A stretch of DNA of 64,000 nucleotides from Astrobacterium formosum (lineage in GTDB: Bacteria > Pseudomonadota > Alphaproteobacteria > Rhizobiales > Xanthobacteraceae), in contig JAVDCA010000025.1 in assembly GCA_030848545.1 (NCBI GenBank), positions 51,318 through 115,317 of the forward strand, given 5' to 3'. Both the position numbers and the translations under genes were made by a program. Shown piece by piece: positions 17,801 through 26,150 of the stretch; the stretch's first letter is position 1, and each line of letters opens with the position of its first letter. Under the pieces are notes generated by a model. The model made no database searches. It was not told the DNA's origin and saw only the letters and a list, made by a program, of their open reading frames with translations.

Positions 17801-18122
17801 GGGCACGTCTCCCATGGGCAAGCTCCCGGGTGTCGAAAAAAGGCGCCACGGCGGTGGCGCTCGGTCGTGAGATCGTTATCCAATATAGGAATTTATATAT
17901 ACGACGCAAGGGTTTGTTGCGGGAGCCCCGTAAACAATTTTTGTAGCCTCCCCCTCCCCGTCCGCCTACCGGGGTAGGCGGACGGCGGCGCCGAACCGCC
18001 ACAGGCCGTCGAAATCGGTGGTCGTCGCGGCGACGGACTTGATCGGACCGGAAAAACCGGATTGCTTCGGGGCGTCGATCCGCCGTCGGATCCGACGTCG
18101 ACCCCCTTGGCAGGAGCCCGCC
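17801..18122. other. Intergenic region, S24 regulator - pyrD, with AT-rich tract and perfect hairpin
   Basis: No gene is seen. An AT-rich tract (about 17876-17905, ttatccaatataggaattta and following) stands out in this GC-rich DNA and is a good place for a promoter or operator. At 17959-17984 cgtccgcctacc-gg-ggtaggcggacg is a perfect 12 bp inverted repeat without a T run. The last part is the leader of pyrD, with AGGAG at 18112-18116. Confidence 0.6.
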
Positions 18123-19220
18123 CTGATTTCCCTGTTCGACCGCCTGGCCCGGCCGCTGCTGCTCGCCCTCGATGCCGAGGACGCCCATGCGCTGACGGTG
18201 CGCGCACTCAAGTTTGCGCCACTGCCGCGGCCGGTTCCCGACGACCCGGCGCTGGCGGTGCGCGCCTTCGGGCTGTCCTTCCCCAATCCGGTCGGCATGG
18301 CGGCCGGATTCGACAAGAACGGCGACGTCCCCGACGCGCTGTTGCGCCTCGGCTTCGGCTTCGTCGAGGTCGGCACCGTGACGCCGAAGCCCCAGAGCGG
18401 CAATCCGCGCCCGCGCCTGTTCCGCCTGCCCGCCGACCAGGGCATCATCAACCGCTTCGGCTTCAACAGTGACGGCGAGGCGCGTGTCCTCGCCAGGCTC
18501 GCCGCCCGCGCCAGCAAGGGCGGCATCGTCGGCGTCAATGTGGGGGCCAACAAAGCCTCCGAGGACCGCGGCGCCGATTATGTGCGCCTCATCGAGGTGT
18601 TCGCTCCGGTGGCGAGCTATTTCTGCGTCAACATCTCCTCGCCCAATACGCCGGGCCTGCGCGAATTGCAGCAGGCGGCCGCCCTCGACGACCTGCTCGC
18701 CCGCGTGGTCGCCGCCCGCGAGCGCGTCGCGCTCACCGCCGGCACCACGCCGGTGCTGGTCAAGATCGCCCCCGACCTGACGCTCGCCGAACTGGACGAC
18801 GTGGTCGCCATCGCGCGGCGCCGCCGCGTCGACGGCATGATCGTCGGCAACACCACGGTCAAGCGGCCGAAATGGCTGAAAAACAAGGAGACAGCCCACG
18901 AGACCGGCGGCCTGTCCGGGCGGCCGCTGTTTCGCCTGTCCACCCGCATGCTGGCGGAAACCTTCGTGCGGGCGGAAAGCCAGTTCCCGCTGATCGGCGT
19001 CGGCGGCATCAATTCGGGCGAGACCGCGGTCGCCAAGCTGCGCGCCGGGGCGAGCCTGATCCAGCTCTATTCGTCCCTGGTGTTCAAGGGCCTCGGCCTC
19101 GTCGCCGACATCAAGGCGGCGCTCCTCGCCGCGCTCACGGACGGCCGCGCCGCAAGCCTCGAAGACCTCGTCGGCGCCGACGCCGCCGAGATGACCGCGC
19201 AGGACTGGCCGGTATATTGA
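18123..19220 (+). CDS. pyrD: Dihydroorotate dehydrogenase, class 2 (quinone)
   Basis: This membrane-associated FMN enzyme oxidises dihydroorotate to orotate with quinone. The protein is about 365 residues. NISSPNTPGLRELQ carries the catalytic-base Ser of class 2; GFDKNGDVPDALLRLG and GVGGINSGE are family motifs. The usual N-terminus (ISLFDRLARP...) begins at CTG 18123, with AGGAG six bases upstream and no ATG/GTG/TTG nearby. The nearest in-frame ATG (18018) would add 35 Arg/Pro-rich residues. I therefore prefer a CTG start; the ATG 18018 start remains possible. Confidence 0.9.
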   Translation: MISLFDRLARPLLLALDAEDAHALTVRALKFAPLPRPVPDDPALAVRAFGLSFPNPVGMAAGFDKNGDVPDALLRLGFGFVEVGTVTPKPQSGNPRPRLFRLPADQGIINRFGFNSDGEARVLARLAARASKGGIVGVNVGANKASEDRGADYVRLIEVFAPVASYFCVNISSPNTPGLRELQQAAALDDLLARVVAARERVALTAGTTPVLVKIAPDLTLAELDDVVAIARRRRVDGMIVGNTTVKRPKWLKNKETAHETGGLSGRPLFRLSTRMLAETFVRAESQFPLIGVGGINSGETAVAKLRAGASLIQLYSSLVFKGLGLVADIKAALLAALTDGRAASLEDLVGADAAEMTAQDWPVY

Positions 19221-19231
19221 GTCTCATCCTG

Positions 19232-19418
19232 TTTCCGACTGATCAGTTCGGTTCGTGCCCCGGGCGCGCTGCAGCAAGAGCGCGGTCACGCGCGTCTTCG
19301 ACGCGCTATGCAATGCTGCTGCGCAGACCCGGGGCCTGGCTCCGAGCGAGGCCTAAGGATCTGCGGCGCAGCAGACCGCGAAGAGCGGTCCACCACACCG
19401 CGTCCGGGGCACGAGGGA
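19232..19418. repeat. Composite palindromic repeat, TTCCGACTGATCAGTTC family, copy 2
   Basis: It shares tttccgactgatcagttc and gtgccccgggcgcgctgcagca with the copy at 6443-6592, then has its own insert and ends cgtccggggcacg. It occupies the pyrD - MBL spacer. A weaker relative with cgcgtcttcgacgc is at 35820-35974. Confidence 0.75.
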
Positions 19419-19439
19419 CGTGATCAGCCGAATGTCGGC

Positions 19440-20174
19440 TCACACCTCCACCACCAAGCCATCCTCGGCGCAGGTCTCCGGCACGTCGCCGGCATGGGCC
19501 AGCATGTCCCGGCTCATATGGGTGAGGACGATGCGCCGGGCATCCAGGCGCGCCTTGTTGGCGGCGAGCGCCGCGTAGCTCATGTGGTTCTTCGCCGGCC
19601 TGTCGTGGACATAGCACTCGGTGACGAACAGGTCGGCGCCGGCGCTCGCCTCCACGAGCGTGTCGGTCCATTCGGTGTCGCCCGAATAGGTCACGACCTT
19701 GCCCTCGGCGGCGACCCGCAAAGCGTAGAAAGGTCCGCCGGACTTGCCGTGCACGACCGGGAACGCGGTCACATCGGCACCGGCGATCGGCACGGTCTGC
19801 CGCTCCGAAAGCGTCACGAGCCGGGTCTCGAACTTGCGCGTCACCTTCGAGGAGTGCTCGAACGCGGTCTCCATCACGCGCTCGTACCAGGTCTCGATCC
19901 CGGGCGGCCCCGCGATCGTCAGCGGCCGCGTGCGGCCGGAGAACTGGGCGTCGAGGATGAAGAACGGCACGCCGCCGATGTGGTCGGCGTGGAAATGGGT
20001 GATCAGGATTAGGTCGATGGCCGCGCGGGCGATGCCGAGCCGCTCCAGGGCGACGAGAGACGAGGCGCCGCAGTCGATCAGCAGATTGGTGCGCTCGCCG
20101 ACGAGATGAAAGCAGGTGTTGAAGCGCCCGCCCGTCCCGAAGGCATCGCCGCAGCCGACGAACTGAAGGCGCAT
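19440..20174 (-). CDS. MBL-fold metallo-hydrolase, RNase Z-like
   Basis: This 244-residue metallo-beta-lactamase-fold protein has the metal motif THFHADHIGG (His60, His62, Asp64, His65), with further ligands in VVHGKSG, YSGDTEW and LTHMS. The shape is that of the RNase Z / phosphodiesterase branch, but the substrate is not shown. The start MRLQFVGCGDAF overlaps the stop of the upstream DUF6460 gene by ATGA, so the two are translationally coupled. Confidence 0.88.
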   Translation of the reverse strand: MRLQFVGCGDAFGTGGRFNTCFHLVGERTNLLIDCGASSLVALERLGIARAAIDLILITHFHADHIGGVPFFILDAQFSGRTRPLTIAGPPGIETWYERVMETAFEHSSKVTRKFETRLVTLSERQTVPIAGADVTAFPVVHGKSGGPFYALRVAAEGKVVTYSGDTEWTDTLVEASAGADLFVTECYVHDRPAKNHMSYAALAANKARLDARRIVLTHMSRDMLAHAGDVPETCAEDGLVVEV

Positions 20175-20467
20175 CAGCCGCGCCCGCCGACGCTCTTGGC
20201 CAGCCTGATCACCAGCCAGATGGGAATGACCAGCACGGCGCCGAGCAGGAAGTAGCCCCACAGCCAGGCGACGGCGTCGAAGCCCATCTCCCACACGGCG
20301 CGCAGGAGCCGCTCGATGGAGCGCACGATGTTGAACGGATCGAGACCGAGCGCCGACATGATGACGCCGACGACGACCGACAACAGGATCAGGCGCACGA
20401 GGACGCCGAGCGGCGATCCGCCGAAGAACTGGGAAACGGATGATGGCCTAGGCATGGGCTCGGGCAT
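20174..20467 (-). CDS. DUF6460-type membrane protein
   Basis: This 97-residue protein has an N-terminal FFGGSPLGVLVRL motif and two membrane spans (LLSVVVGVIMSALGL; FLLGAVLVIPIWLVIRL) separated by an amphipathic stretch (IERLLRAVWEMGFDAVAWLW). It matches my memory of DUF6460 proteins of rhizobia, whose function is unknown. The start at 20467 was chosen where the conserved region begins. It is coupled by a 4 bp overlap to the MBL hydrolase. Confidence 0.75.
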   Translation of the reverse strand: MPEPMPRPSSVSQFFGGSPLGVLVRLILLSVVVGVIMSALGLDPFNIVRSIERLLRAVWEMGFDAVAWLWGYFLLGAVLVIPIWLVIRLAKSVGGRG

Positions 20468-20566
20468 GAACGGCTCCGGAGGTGGTGTCCGGAGCCACTC
20501 TAGCACAGCTCGGGCCTTGGACAGCGCCTCCCGGGGCCGGCAGGTCGCGCGTACGCACATGGCTCG

Positions 20567-22261
20567 TCAGGCGGCGCGCACGGTGTCGAGGAACCTGGAG
20601 ACTTCCACCTTGAGGTGGTTGCTCTCGGAGGCGAGCGAGCGGGCCGAGGACAGGACCTGCGAGGATGCCGTACCGGTTTCGCCGGCGCCGCGATTGACGT
20701 CGGCGATGTGACCCGCGACCTGGGTGGTGCCCTTGGCGGCCTCCTGGACGTTACGGGAGATTTCCACCGTGGCGGCGCCCTGCTCCTCGATCGCGGCCGC
20801 GATGGTGGCGGTGATCTCGGAGATGCGCGTGATGGTCGAGCCGATCGCCTTGATGGCGGCGACCGATTGCTGGGTCGCGACCTGCATGCCGGCGATCTGG
20901 CCGGAGATCTCGTCGGTCGCCTTGGCGGTTTGGCCGGCCAGGGCCTTGACCTCGCTCGCCACCACCGCAAAGCCCCTGCCGGCGTCGCCGGCGCGGGCCG
21001 CCTCTATTGTTGCGTTGAGGGCAAGAAGGTTGGTCTGCTCCGCGATGGCGGTGATCAGCTTGACGACGTCGCCGATGCGGGAAGCCGCCTGGGCGAGCTC
21101 GCCGATCTGGGCGTCGGTCGCCTGCGCCTGGCGGACCGCATCGATCGCGATCTTGCTGGATTCCTGCACCTGACGGCCGATCTCGCCAACCGAACTCGCC
21201 ATCTCCTCCGCGGCCGACGCCACCGACTGGACGTTGCCGGACGCCTGTTCGGAGGCGGTGGCGACCACTCCGGAGAGCTGCTGCGTGGTCTCGGCGGTCG
21301 TCGTGAGCGTTCCGGCAGCGGCCTCCAACTCGGTCGCCGCCGACGACACGGTGCCGACGATGCCACCGACCGCCTTCTCGAAGTCGCCGGCGAGCTTGTG
21401 CATGGCGGACTTGCGCTCGGCCGCCGCCATGGCGTCGGCAGCCTGCTTCTGCTCGGCTTCGGCATTCGCCTTCGCGACCGCGGCCGCCTTGATGCCCTCG
21501 ACCGCACCCGCAATGGCGCCGACCTCATCCTTGCGACCGAGACCTGGAAGCGCCACGTCGAAATCCCCGCTCGCGATGGCCTGCATGGCCTCGACCAGCT
21601 TGCCGACCGGCCGCACGACGCCGAAATGCACGATCATGACCGCGATCGCGATCACGAGGACGAGCGCGATGCCGATCGTCGTCACGGTGATCATGACAGT
21701 CCGGCGCGCTTCGGCCGAGGCCTGAGCCGAGATTGTCTGCATCTCCACGTCCATGTATTCGGAGATCTTCGTCAGGTGGGCGCGCAGGGCGTCGTTGAGC
21801 GGAACCAGCGTCTTGGCGAGCCGGAGCGCCTCGGCATTGTTGCCGGCCATGGCGGCCTTCTCGACCGGGAGATACGCTCCGTAGATCGCTTCGAACTGCG
21901 AGCGTGCCTCCTCGAAACGGGCCGCCAAGGCCGGGGCGCGATCCTTGGCCTCCTTGATGAAGCCCATGAAGTCCTGGCGATTGGTCGCCATTTCGGCGGC
22001 CGTCCTGGTCATGTCGGACATCTCGGTTTCGGCGATGATGCGCCACGACAGCCGACCGAAATTGTAGACGCGCTGGTTCGCCCGCGCCCCCAATTTGATC
22101 GCCTCGGCGTCGTTGGCGATCATGCTCGAGTAGGTCGCATCGATCGTGTTGATGCTCGTCGACGCGTACCAGACGGCACCTGCCGTGATCGCGGCGAGCA
22201 GTCCGATGCAGAACAGGATTTTCGGCAGGAACTTGACGTTCGATACCTTCATGAAAGCCAT
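20567..22261 (-). CDS. Methyl-accepting chemotaxis protein
   Basis: This 564-residue transducer has a first membrane span (about 13-32), a periplasmic four-helix-bundle sensor (about 35-185), a second span, a HAMP domain ([20 protein letters not shown]) and a long cytoplasmic coiled coil. The signalling hairpin tip is [18 protein letters not shown], where CheA and CheW dock. No C-terminal CheR pentapeptide is seen. The start [11 protein letters not shown] (22261) has AGGGG at suitable distance; ATGs at 22267 and 22252 are close alternatives. The ligand is unknown and no che genes are near. Confidence 0.93.
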   Translation of the reverse strand: MAFMKVSNVKFLPKILFCIGLLAAITAGAVWYASTSINTIDATYSSMIANDAEAIKLGARANQRVYNFGRLSWRIIAETEMSDMTRTAAEMATNRQDFMGFIKEAKDRAPALAARFEEARSQFEAIYGAYLPVEKAAMAGNNAEALRLAKTLVPLNDALRAHLTKISEYMDVEMQTISAQASAEARRTVMITVTTIGIALVLVIAIAVMIVHFGVVRPVGKLVEAMQAIASGDFDVALPGLGRKDEVGAIAGAVEGIKAAAVAKANAEAEQKQAADAMAAAERKSAMHKLAGDFEKAVGGIVGTVSSAATELEAAAGTLTTTAETTQQLSGVVATASEQASGNVQSVASAAEEMASSVGEIGRQVQESSKIAIDAVRQAQATDAQIGELAQAASRIGDVVKLITAIAEQTNLLALNATIEAARAGDAGRGFAVVASEVKALAGQTAKATDEISGQIAGMQVATQQSVAAIKAIGSTITRISEITATIAAAIEEQGAATVEISRNVQEAAKGTTQVAGHIADVNRGAGETGTASSQVLSSARSLASESNHLKVEVSRFLDTVRAA

Positions 22262-22498
22262 GCCCATCGCCCCTGTCCTCAGCCTGGAACTCGCAACGCG
22301 CGCAAGATGCGTTCTCTGCACGCAATGAAATGCGGAAGTGCTGAAGGCGGGGTAAACAATGGACGTTCCGGCGCCACCGCGGTGGTATCACGTCATGGCC
22401 GCGCCTCATCACAGCACCGACGCACGTATTGACACTGATGCGTACGAATTCGCACGCGCGGGTTGCCGACGAGAAATGCCGCCGTCCAGCAGCCTCCC

Positions 22499-24214
22499 TC
22501 ACGGCATGCGGATCGCGGCGAGGTCGGCCGTGAGCCGGTCGACGATCGCGCCCGAGCGTACGAACCGCTCCAGCATGGCCCGCGGATCTGACCAGCCCGG
22601 ATAGGCGGCGATCAGGCGGTCGAGCGAGTGGCGGGCCCGGTCGCGATCGTCGTTCGCCGCGGCGACGAGCGCCTGCGCGACGAGGCCGTATGGGAAAGTG
22701 ACGTCGTCGTCGTGCGGGGCATGGCGGGCGGCGGCGAACATGTCGCCCGCCATGTAGGCAACGCAGAAGAGACCGAAATCGATCACGGCCGCATTGCTGC
22801 CGAAATGCAACTCCGACTTGGCGAGCAATTTCGCGCCGCGCTCGGTATCACCGCCGAGGAACAGGCGCAAACCCACCATGCCGGTCACCGTCGAATCGAT
22901 CGGATTGAGCCGGAGCGCCTTTTCGCCGGCCGCGAAGGCGCCGGCGAGATCACCGCGCAGATAGAGGTTTTCCATCAGGGCCACATGGGCGACGGCGCTC
23001 TCCGGCCACAGTTCGAGCATGTGCCGCGCCGCCTTCAGGGACCGGTCGAGCGGCGCCGGTTCGTCCGGCCGACCCGGCAGGTCGTGCAGGTACTCGCGTT
23101 CATACACGAAGGCGAGCAGGCCGAAGGCGAGGGCGAAATCGGGATTGTCCGCAGTCGTCCGTTCCAGGCACTCGCGCACCTGCATGTGCTGGGTAAGATC
23201 GAACCTGCGTAGCGAATCGGCGGCCGCCAGCAGGCAGCGGTAGCCCGGCCCGAGTCGCTCACGGTCCGCGCGCACGCGCGCGTACATGACCCCGAACGCA
23301 CGCCCGACTTCGTTCGCGGCTTCGCGGGCGATGCCGGCGATGTCGCGTGGCCGTCCGGCCGGCAGCAGCCAGTCGCGCGTCCACACGATGGCGCCGTCGT
23401 ATTCGAGGCGCAACGTCACGGTGACGGAGCCGTCCGCGGCTGCATCGGCGCGTCCTGCCAGGCGGAAGCGACGCACGTCCCCCGCCGACGTTGCGTTTGC
23501 TCCGTTCTCCGCTTTGTTCTCCGCTTCCGGACCGGGCACGACCGAAATGGACTGCACATAGCCGAACACCGTGGCGAGCTCGCGGCCCAGTTCCGCGGCG
23601 AGCGGTTCCGCCCTCGCCGACGTCGGCTGCACCGGATCGAGGACCAGCACCGGGGCGTTGATCGCCCCGCCCGCCACAGGGGCGGACGGCTCGTCCCATA
23701 CCGACCGCCAGACCAGCGCGACGGCGAGCGCCGCCACCAACACGAGGACGGTCACGCCGATCATCCGCCACCGCCGCACCCAAAGGCGCGCCACGGTCGG
23801 GGTCTTGCCGGGTTCCTGGTCCGCGGCCGCCGTCCGGCGGCGGAACGACGGCACATAACGGCCGCGCGGCACCTCGATGACGAGGTCTTCGTCGCTACCG
23901 CTGCCGGCATAGTAAGTCGCCAGCGCCTGGCGCAGCCGGTTGGCTTCGACGCGCACGATCGGATCGCGCTGCGGATCGAAACTCGCCGGACGGCCGAGCG
24001 CCTCGACGCCGATCGTATAGGCTCTGATGCGTTCCGAGCGGCCCGCGAGGGTCTCCTCGACGATGTGGCGCAGGAACGCGGCGAGTTGCGCGCCGCCGCT
24101 GAAACCGTCGCTCGAGAGAATGCGCGTCAGGGCGGCGCGGATCTCGGCGGTGTCGGACGGAGGATAGGACGACATCTGGAAAGTGATCGCGGCGAACTCC
24201 TTCGGCAGAATCAT
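22499..24214 (-). CDS. Winged-helix - membrane span - TPR protein (CadC-like layout)
   Basis: This 571-residue protein starts with a helix-rich, DNA-binding-like region (residues about 20-125; RAYTIGVEALGRPASFDPQR, DPIVRVEANRLRQAL, PRGRYVPSF). One membrane span follows (about 150-170, MIGVTVLVLVAALAVALVW), then an outer domain with a FlgO/adenylate-cyclase-associated look (about 190-300) and C-terminal TPR-like helices (about 330-560). The layout resembles CadC-type membrane-bound regulators and is frequent in rhizobia without known function. An internal ATG at 24175 is an alternative start. There are no cyclase motifs. Confidence 0.75.
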   Translation of the reverse strand: MILPKEFAAITFQMSSYPPSDTAEIRAALTRILSSDGFSGGAQLAAFLRHIVEETLAGRSERIRAYTIGVEALGRPASFDPQRDPIVRVEANRLRQALATYYAGSGSDEDLVIEVPRGRYVPSFRRRTAAADQEPGKTPTVARLWVRRWRMIGVTVLVLVAALAVALVWRSVWDEPSAPVAGGAINAPVLVLDPVQPTSARAEPLAAELGRELATVFGYVQSISVVPGPEAENKAENGANATSAGDVRRFRLAGRADAAADGSVTVTLRLEYDGAIVWTRDWLLPAGRPRDIAGIAREAANEVGRAFGVMYARVRADRERLGPGYRCLLAAADSLRRFDLTQHMQVRECLERTTADNPDFALAFGLLAFVYEREYLHDLPGRPDEPAPLDRSLKAARHMLELWPESAVAHVALMENLYLRGDLAGAFAAGEKALRLNPIDSTVTGMVGLRLFLGGDTERGAKLLAKSELHFGSNAAVIDFGLFCVAYMAGDMFAAARHAPHDDDVTFPYGLVAQALVAAANDDRDRARHSLDRLIAAYPGWSDPRAMLERFVRSGAIVDRLTADLAAIRMP

Positions 24215-24266
24215 CGACCCTCGCCGCGCTGGAGTCCAGGGGCGGGGTGAGGTCGAGCGACGACGA

Positions 24267-24440
24267 TCAGGCGGCGCGGCGTGCGTCCATGTGGCGGAGG
24301 ATGCCGATCAAATGACGTCCATCGAGGAACTCGGCGAAAGCCCGCTTGGCGGCCGCACGGTCGAGCCCAACCAGGGTGACCCAGCGCTCCTCGTCGGTGT
24401 CTCCATATTGAACAGAGCCGACAATATAGCAGGGTCGCAC
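24267..24440 (-). CDS. Small hypothetical protein opposite the antitoxin promoter
   Basis: A GTG-started 57-codon frame reads YIVGSVQYGDTDEERWVTL, then VGLDRAAAKRAFAEFLDG and RHLIGILRHMDARRAA. The sequence has protein-like composition and third-position G/C bias. It is divergent from and overlaps the probable promoter of the antitoxin at 24471. I do not recognise it. It could be a real small gene or the remains of a larger one. Confidence 0.35.
   Translation of the reverse strand: MRPCYIVGSVQYGDTDEERWVTLVGLDRAAAKRAFAEFLDGRHLIGILRHMDARRAA
24405..24427. promoter_or_regulatory. Inverted repeat ATATTG-N11-CAATAT before the antitoxin
   Basis: The arms 24405-24410 and 24422-24427 are perfect. The site is 44 bp upstream of the antitoxin start, where autoregulating antitoxins usually bind. 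A related arm pair lies at the second toxin-antitoxin module (25991-26026). Confidence 0.45.
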
Positions 24441-24470
24441 GCGGCAGTTGACGATTTCGGAGACCGCATC

Positions 24471-24713
24471 ATGAAGACCATGCGGGTAGAGGAAGCCAAG
24501 GAAGCGTTCTCGGCGCTGGTGTCGGCGGCCGAGCGTGGCGAACCGACCACGATCGTTCTCGACGGCAAGCCCATGGCGGTCCTCGTGTCGGCCGCGGATG
24601 GACTTCGGCTTTATCCGCCTCGCTCGACCGAATTCGTTGACTTTCTGCTGGAGTTTCCCGGCGGAGTCGAAGTCGAACGCGACCCCACTCCGTTACGCGA
24701 CCTCGCCCTGTGA
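24471..24713 (+). CDS. Phd/YefM-family antitoxin
   Basis: This 80-residue antitoxin has the Phd/YefM N-terminal DNA-binding pattern (MRVEEAKEAFSALVSAAERG, EPTTIVLDGKPMAVLVSAAD) and a short C-terminal toxin-binding tail. The start at 24471 has GGAG upstream. Its stop overlaps the GTG start of the PIN toxin by GTGA, as expected for coupled antitoxin-toxin genes. It should neutralise the toxin and repress the operon. Confidence 0.9.
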   Translation: MKTMRVEEAKEAFSALVSAAERGEPTTIVLDGKPMAVLVSAADGLRLYPPRSTEFVDFLLEFPGGVEVERDPTPLRDLAL

Positions 24714-25150
24714 GCGGGCATCTGCTCGACACGTCGATCGTGTCGGCCCTCGCGCCCGACCGGCGCGGGCAATCCGAGGCCTTACTGGCATGGCTTCGTC
24801 GCGGCGAACCGCTCTACCTGCCGGTCGTGGCCATTGCCGAAATCGAGCAAGGCATCTGCAAGCTGCGTCGCGCCGGCGGCGGGGAACGCGCCGAGCGGCT
24901 GTCCGGCTGGCTCGAAAGACTGATCGATCAATTCGGGGATCGCATGCTCCACATCGATACTGCGGTCGCTCGCCGTGCCGGCGCACTGTCGGACCAAGCC
25001 AAGGCGGCGGGCAATCATCCGGGCTTTGCCGACGTGCTGATTGCTGCGACCGTCACCGTTCACGGCCTCGCAGTGGCGACGCTGAACACCCGGCATTTTA
25101 CGCCCCTCGGCATCGACTGCGTCGATCCATCCGCGGAACCGCTGTCTTGA
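24710..25150 (+). CDS. PIN-domain toxin (VapC-type)
   Basis: This 146-residue ribonuclease toxin carries the PIN acidic residues: Asp in HLLDTSIVSAL, Glu in AIAEIEQG, and Asp in GFADVLIAATV, with the TLNTRHF block near the end. VapC toxins cut RNA, often tRNA or rRNA. It starts at a GTG overlapping the antitoxin stop. Length and residues are intact, so it should be active. Confidence 0.92.
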   Translation: MSGHLLDTSIVSALAPDRRGQSEALLAWLRRGEPLYLPVVAIAEIEQGICKLRRAGGGERAERLSGWLERLIDQFGDRMLHIDTAVARRAGALSDQAKAAGNHPGFADVLIAATVTVHGLAVATLNTRHFTPLGIDCVDPSAEPLS

Positions 25151-25304
25151 CGACGCGGAGAAACACTCGCTTCCCGCCCTCGGCGCCCGTGTTCTGTCGG
25201 ACGAAGAGCGGGCGGCGATCGCCCGCTCGAAGGCCGCCGCCGCACGCGGCGAGTTCGCGAGCGACCACGAGGTCCGCGCCGTTTGGGCCAGGCACGGCCT
25301 GTGA
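25146..25304 (+). pseudogene. parD-like antitoxin, C-terminal remnant
   Basis: In the frame ending at TGA 25302-25304 the sequence reads LSDEERAAIARSKAAAARGE then FASDHEVRAVWARHGL. This is the typical C-terminal, toxin-binding tail of ParD-type antitoxins. There is no start codon and no ribbon-helix-helix N-terminus; the frame runs back into the end of the PIN toxin gene. It looks like a truncated gene whose 5' part was lost when the upstream module joined. Confidence 0.6.
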
Positions 25305-25342
25305 ATCTGCGCTACACCTGCCCGGCCCTCGACGATCTCAGG
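25301..25342 (+). pseudogene. parE-like toxin, N-terminal remnant
   Basis: A GTG overlaps the stop of the parD remnant by GTGA and opens the frame NLRYTCPALDDLR, which matches the first residues of ParE/RelE toxins (LRYT..AL.DL pattern). It then runs into the 3' end of the convergent PIN toxin and stops without the rest of the fold. Coupling and order are as in parDE operons. Confidence 0.5.
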
Positions 25343-25757
25343 CGGAGACCACATCGACGCCCAGGGCTTGAGCACTGACGGCCATCTTGGCGTCGAACGT
25401 CATCAGGCTGGCGTTTTCGCGCCGGGCGATCGCGATGTTGATTGCGTCGGGCGCGCGCAGCGGCAGATCGAGGCGCCTGAGGAATGCCTGTGCGTCCGCG
25501 ACGTCGGACGACTGGGTGCCGGCGCAGCGCGGCACGCGTGCGCTCCATTCGTCGAAGCTGGAGAACGCCAACCTGGCTTCGTCGGCTGTCAAGTCCCGAC
25601 GGGGCCGCAGTCCCACAGCCGAGGCGAACTCGACTGCGGCAAAATCGCTGATCAGCATGTCGGGAGCCTGCCGGCGCATGAACGAGTCGCTACGCTCCGT
25701 AAAGATGTCGCGCATGAACAGCGCCACCAGGACGCTGGCGTCCAGATAGAGGCTCAC
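25338..25757 (-). CDS. PIN-domain toxin (VapC-type), second module
   Basis: This 139-residue toxin has YLDASVLVALF with the first Asp, SDFAAVEFASAV with Glu, and LPLRAPDAINIAIARR with the third acidic site, then LMTFDAKMA. It is intact. Its ATG overlaps the antitoxin stop by ATGA. The 3' end overlaps the parE remnant. It is only about 30-40% like the first toxin by eye, so it is not a recent duplicate. Confidence 0.9.
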   Translation of the reverse strand: MSLYLDASVLVALFMRDIFTERSDSFMRRQAPDMLISDFAAVEFASAVGLRPRRDLTADEARLAFSSFDEWSARVPRCAGTQSSDVADAQAFLRRLDLPLRAPDAINIAIARRENASLMTFDAKMAVSAQALGVDVVSA

Positions 25758-26011
25758 TTCTCGCCCTCGTCCCGCATCCGGCTGACCAGGGTGCCGGCGT
25801 CCTCGTCCGGAACGCTACGCCCGACCCGGCGGGCAGCCAGCCAATCCATGTCCTCAGGCGTGACCCGACGCCCCGGCGCCGTCGCGGGCAACGGCTTCAA
25901 CTCCACCACAGGGCGGCCGTCGCGAGTGATCACGACGCCCTCGCCGGCGAGCGCGCGATCAATCAGTTCGGGGAGATTATGGCTCGCCTCGGCAATATTG
26001 TGGGTGCTCAT
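25754..26011 (-). CDS. Phd/YefM-family antitoxin, second module
   Basis: This 85-residue protein starts MSTHNIAEASHNLPELIDRA and continues with GEGVVITRDGRPVVELKP, the classic Phd/YefM fold, ending in an acidic tail. ATG 26011 was chosen because the fold begins there; a longer frame starts at 26059. It is coupled to the PIN toxin by a 4 bp overlap. An inverted repeat covers its start codon, consistent with autoregulation. Confidence 0.9.
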   Translation of the reverse strand: MSTHNIAEASHNLPELIDRALAGEGVVITRDGRPVVELKPLPATAPGRRVTPEDMDWLAARRVGRSVPDEDAGTLVSRMRDEGEK

Positions 26012-26026
26012 GAGCCAAATATTGCC
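25991..26026. promoter_or_regulatory. Inverted repeat GGCAATATT-N18-AATATTGCC over the antitoxin start
   Basis: Nine-base perfect arms at 25991-25999 and 26018-26026 flank the start codon (26009-26011) of the second antitoxin. The arm core CAATAT is shared with the repeat at the first module (24405-24427). Confidence 0.45.
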
Positions 26027-26150
26027 ATTGAAAGGTGGAACCGTCGAGTCGGCGGTCATATCGTGGTGTCATACGCCTTCCGCGAAACTGCCTCAGCATC
26101 GTGCCGACAATGCTTGAAGCGTGGATGCCCGCGACACGCGCGAGCATGCC

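Noticed and set aside
18018..18122. N-terminal extension of PyrD from ATG 18018
   Set aside because: No ribosome site, composition unlike PyrD; AGGAG fits the CTG at 18123. Kept as an alternative only.
20615..22432. 605-codon plus-strand frame opposite the chemoreceptor
   Set aside because: Antisense shadow of a well-supported MCP; no domain.
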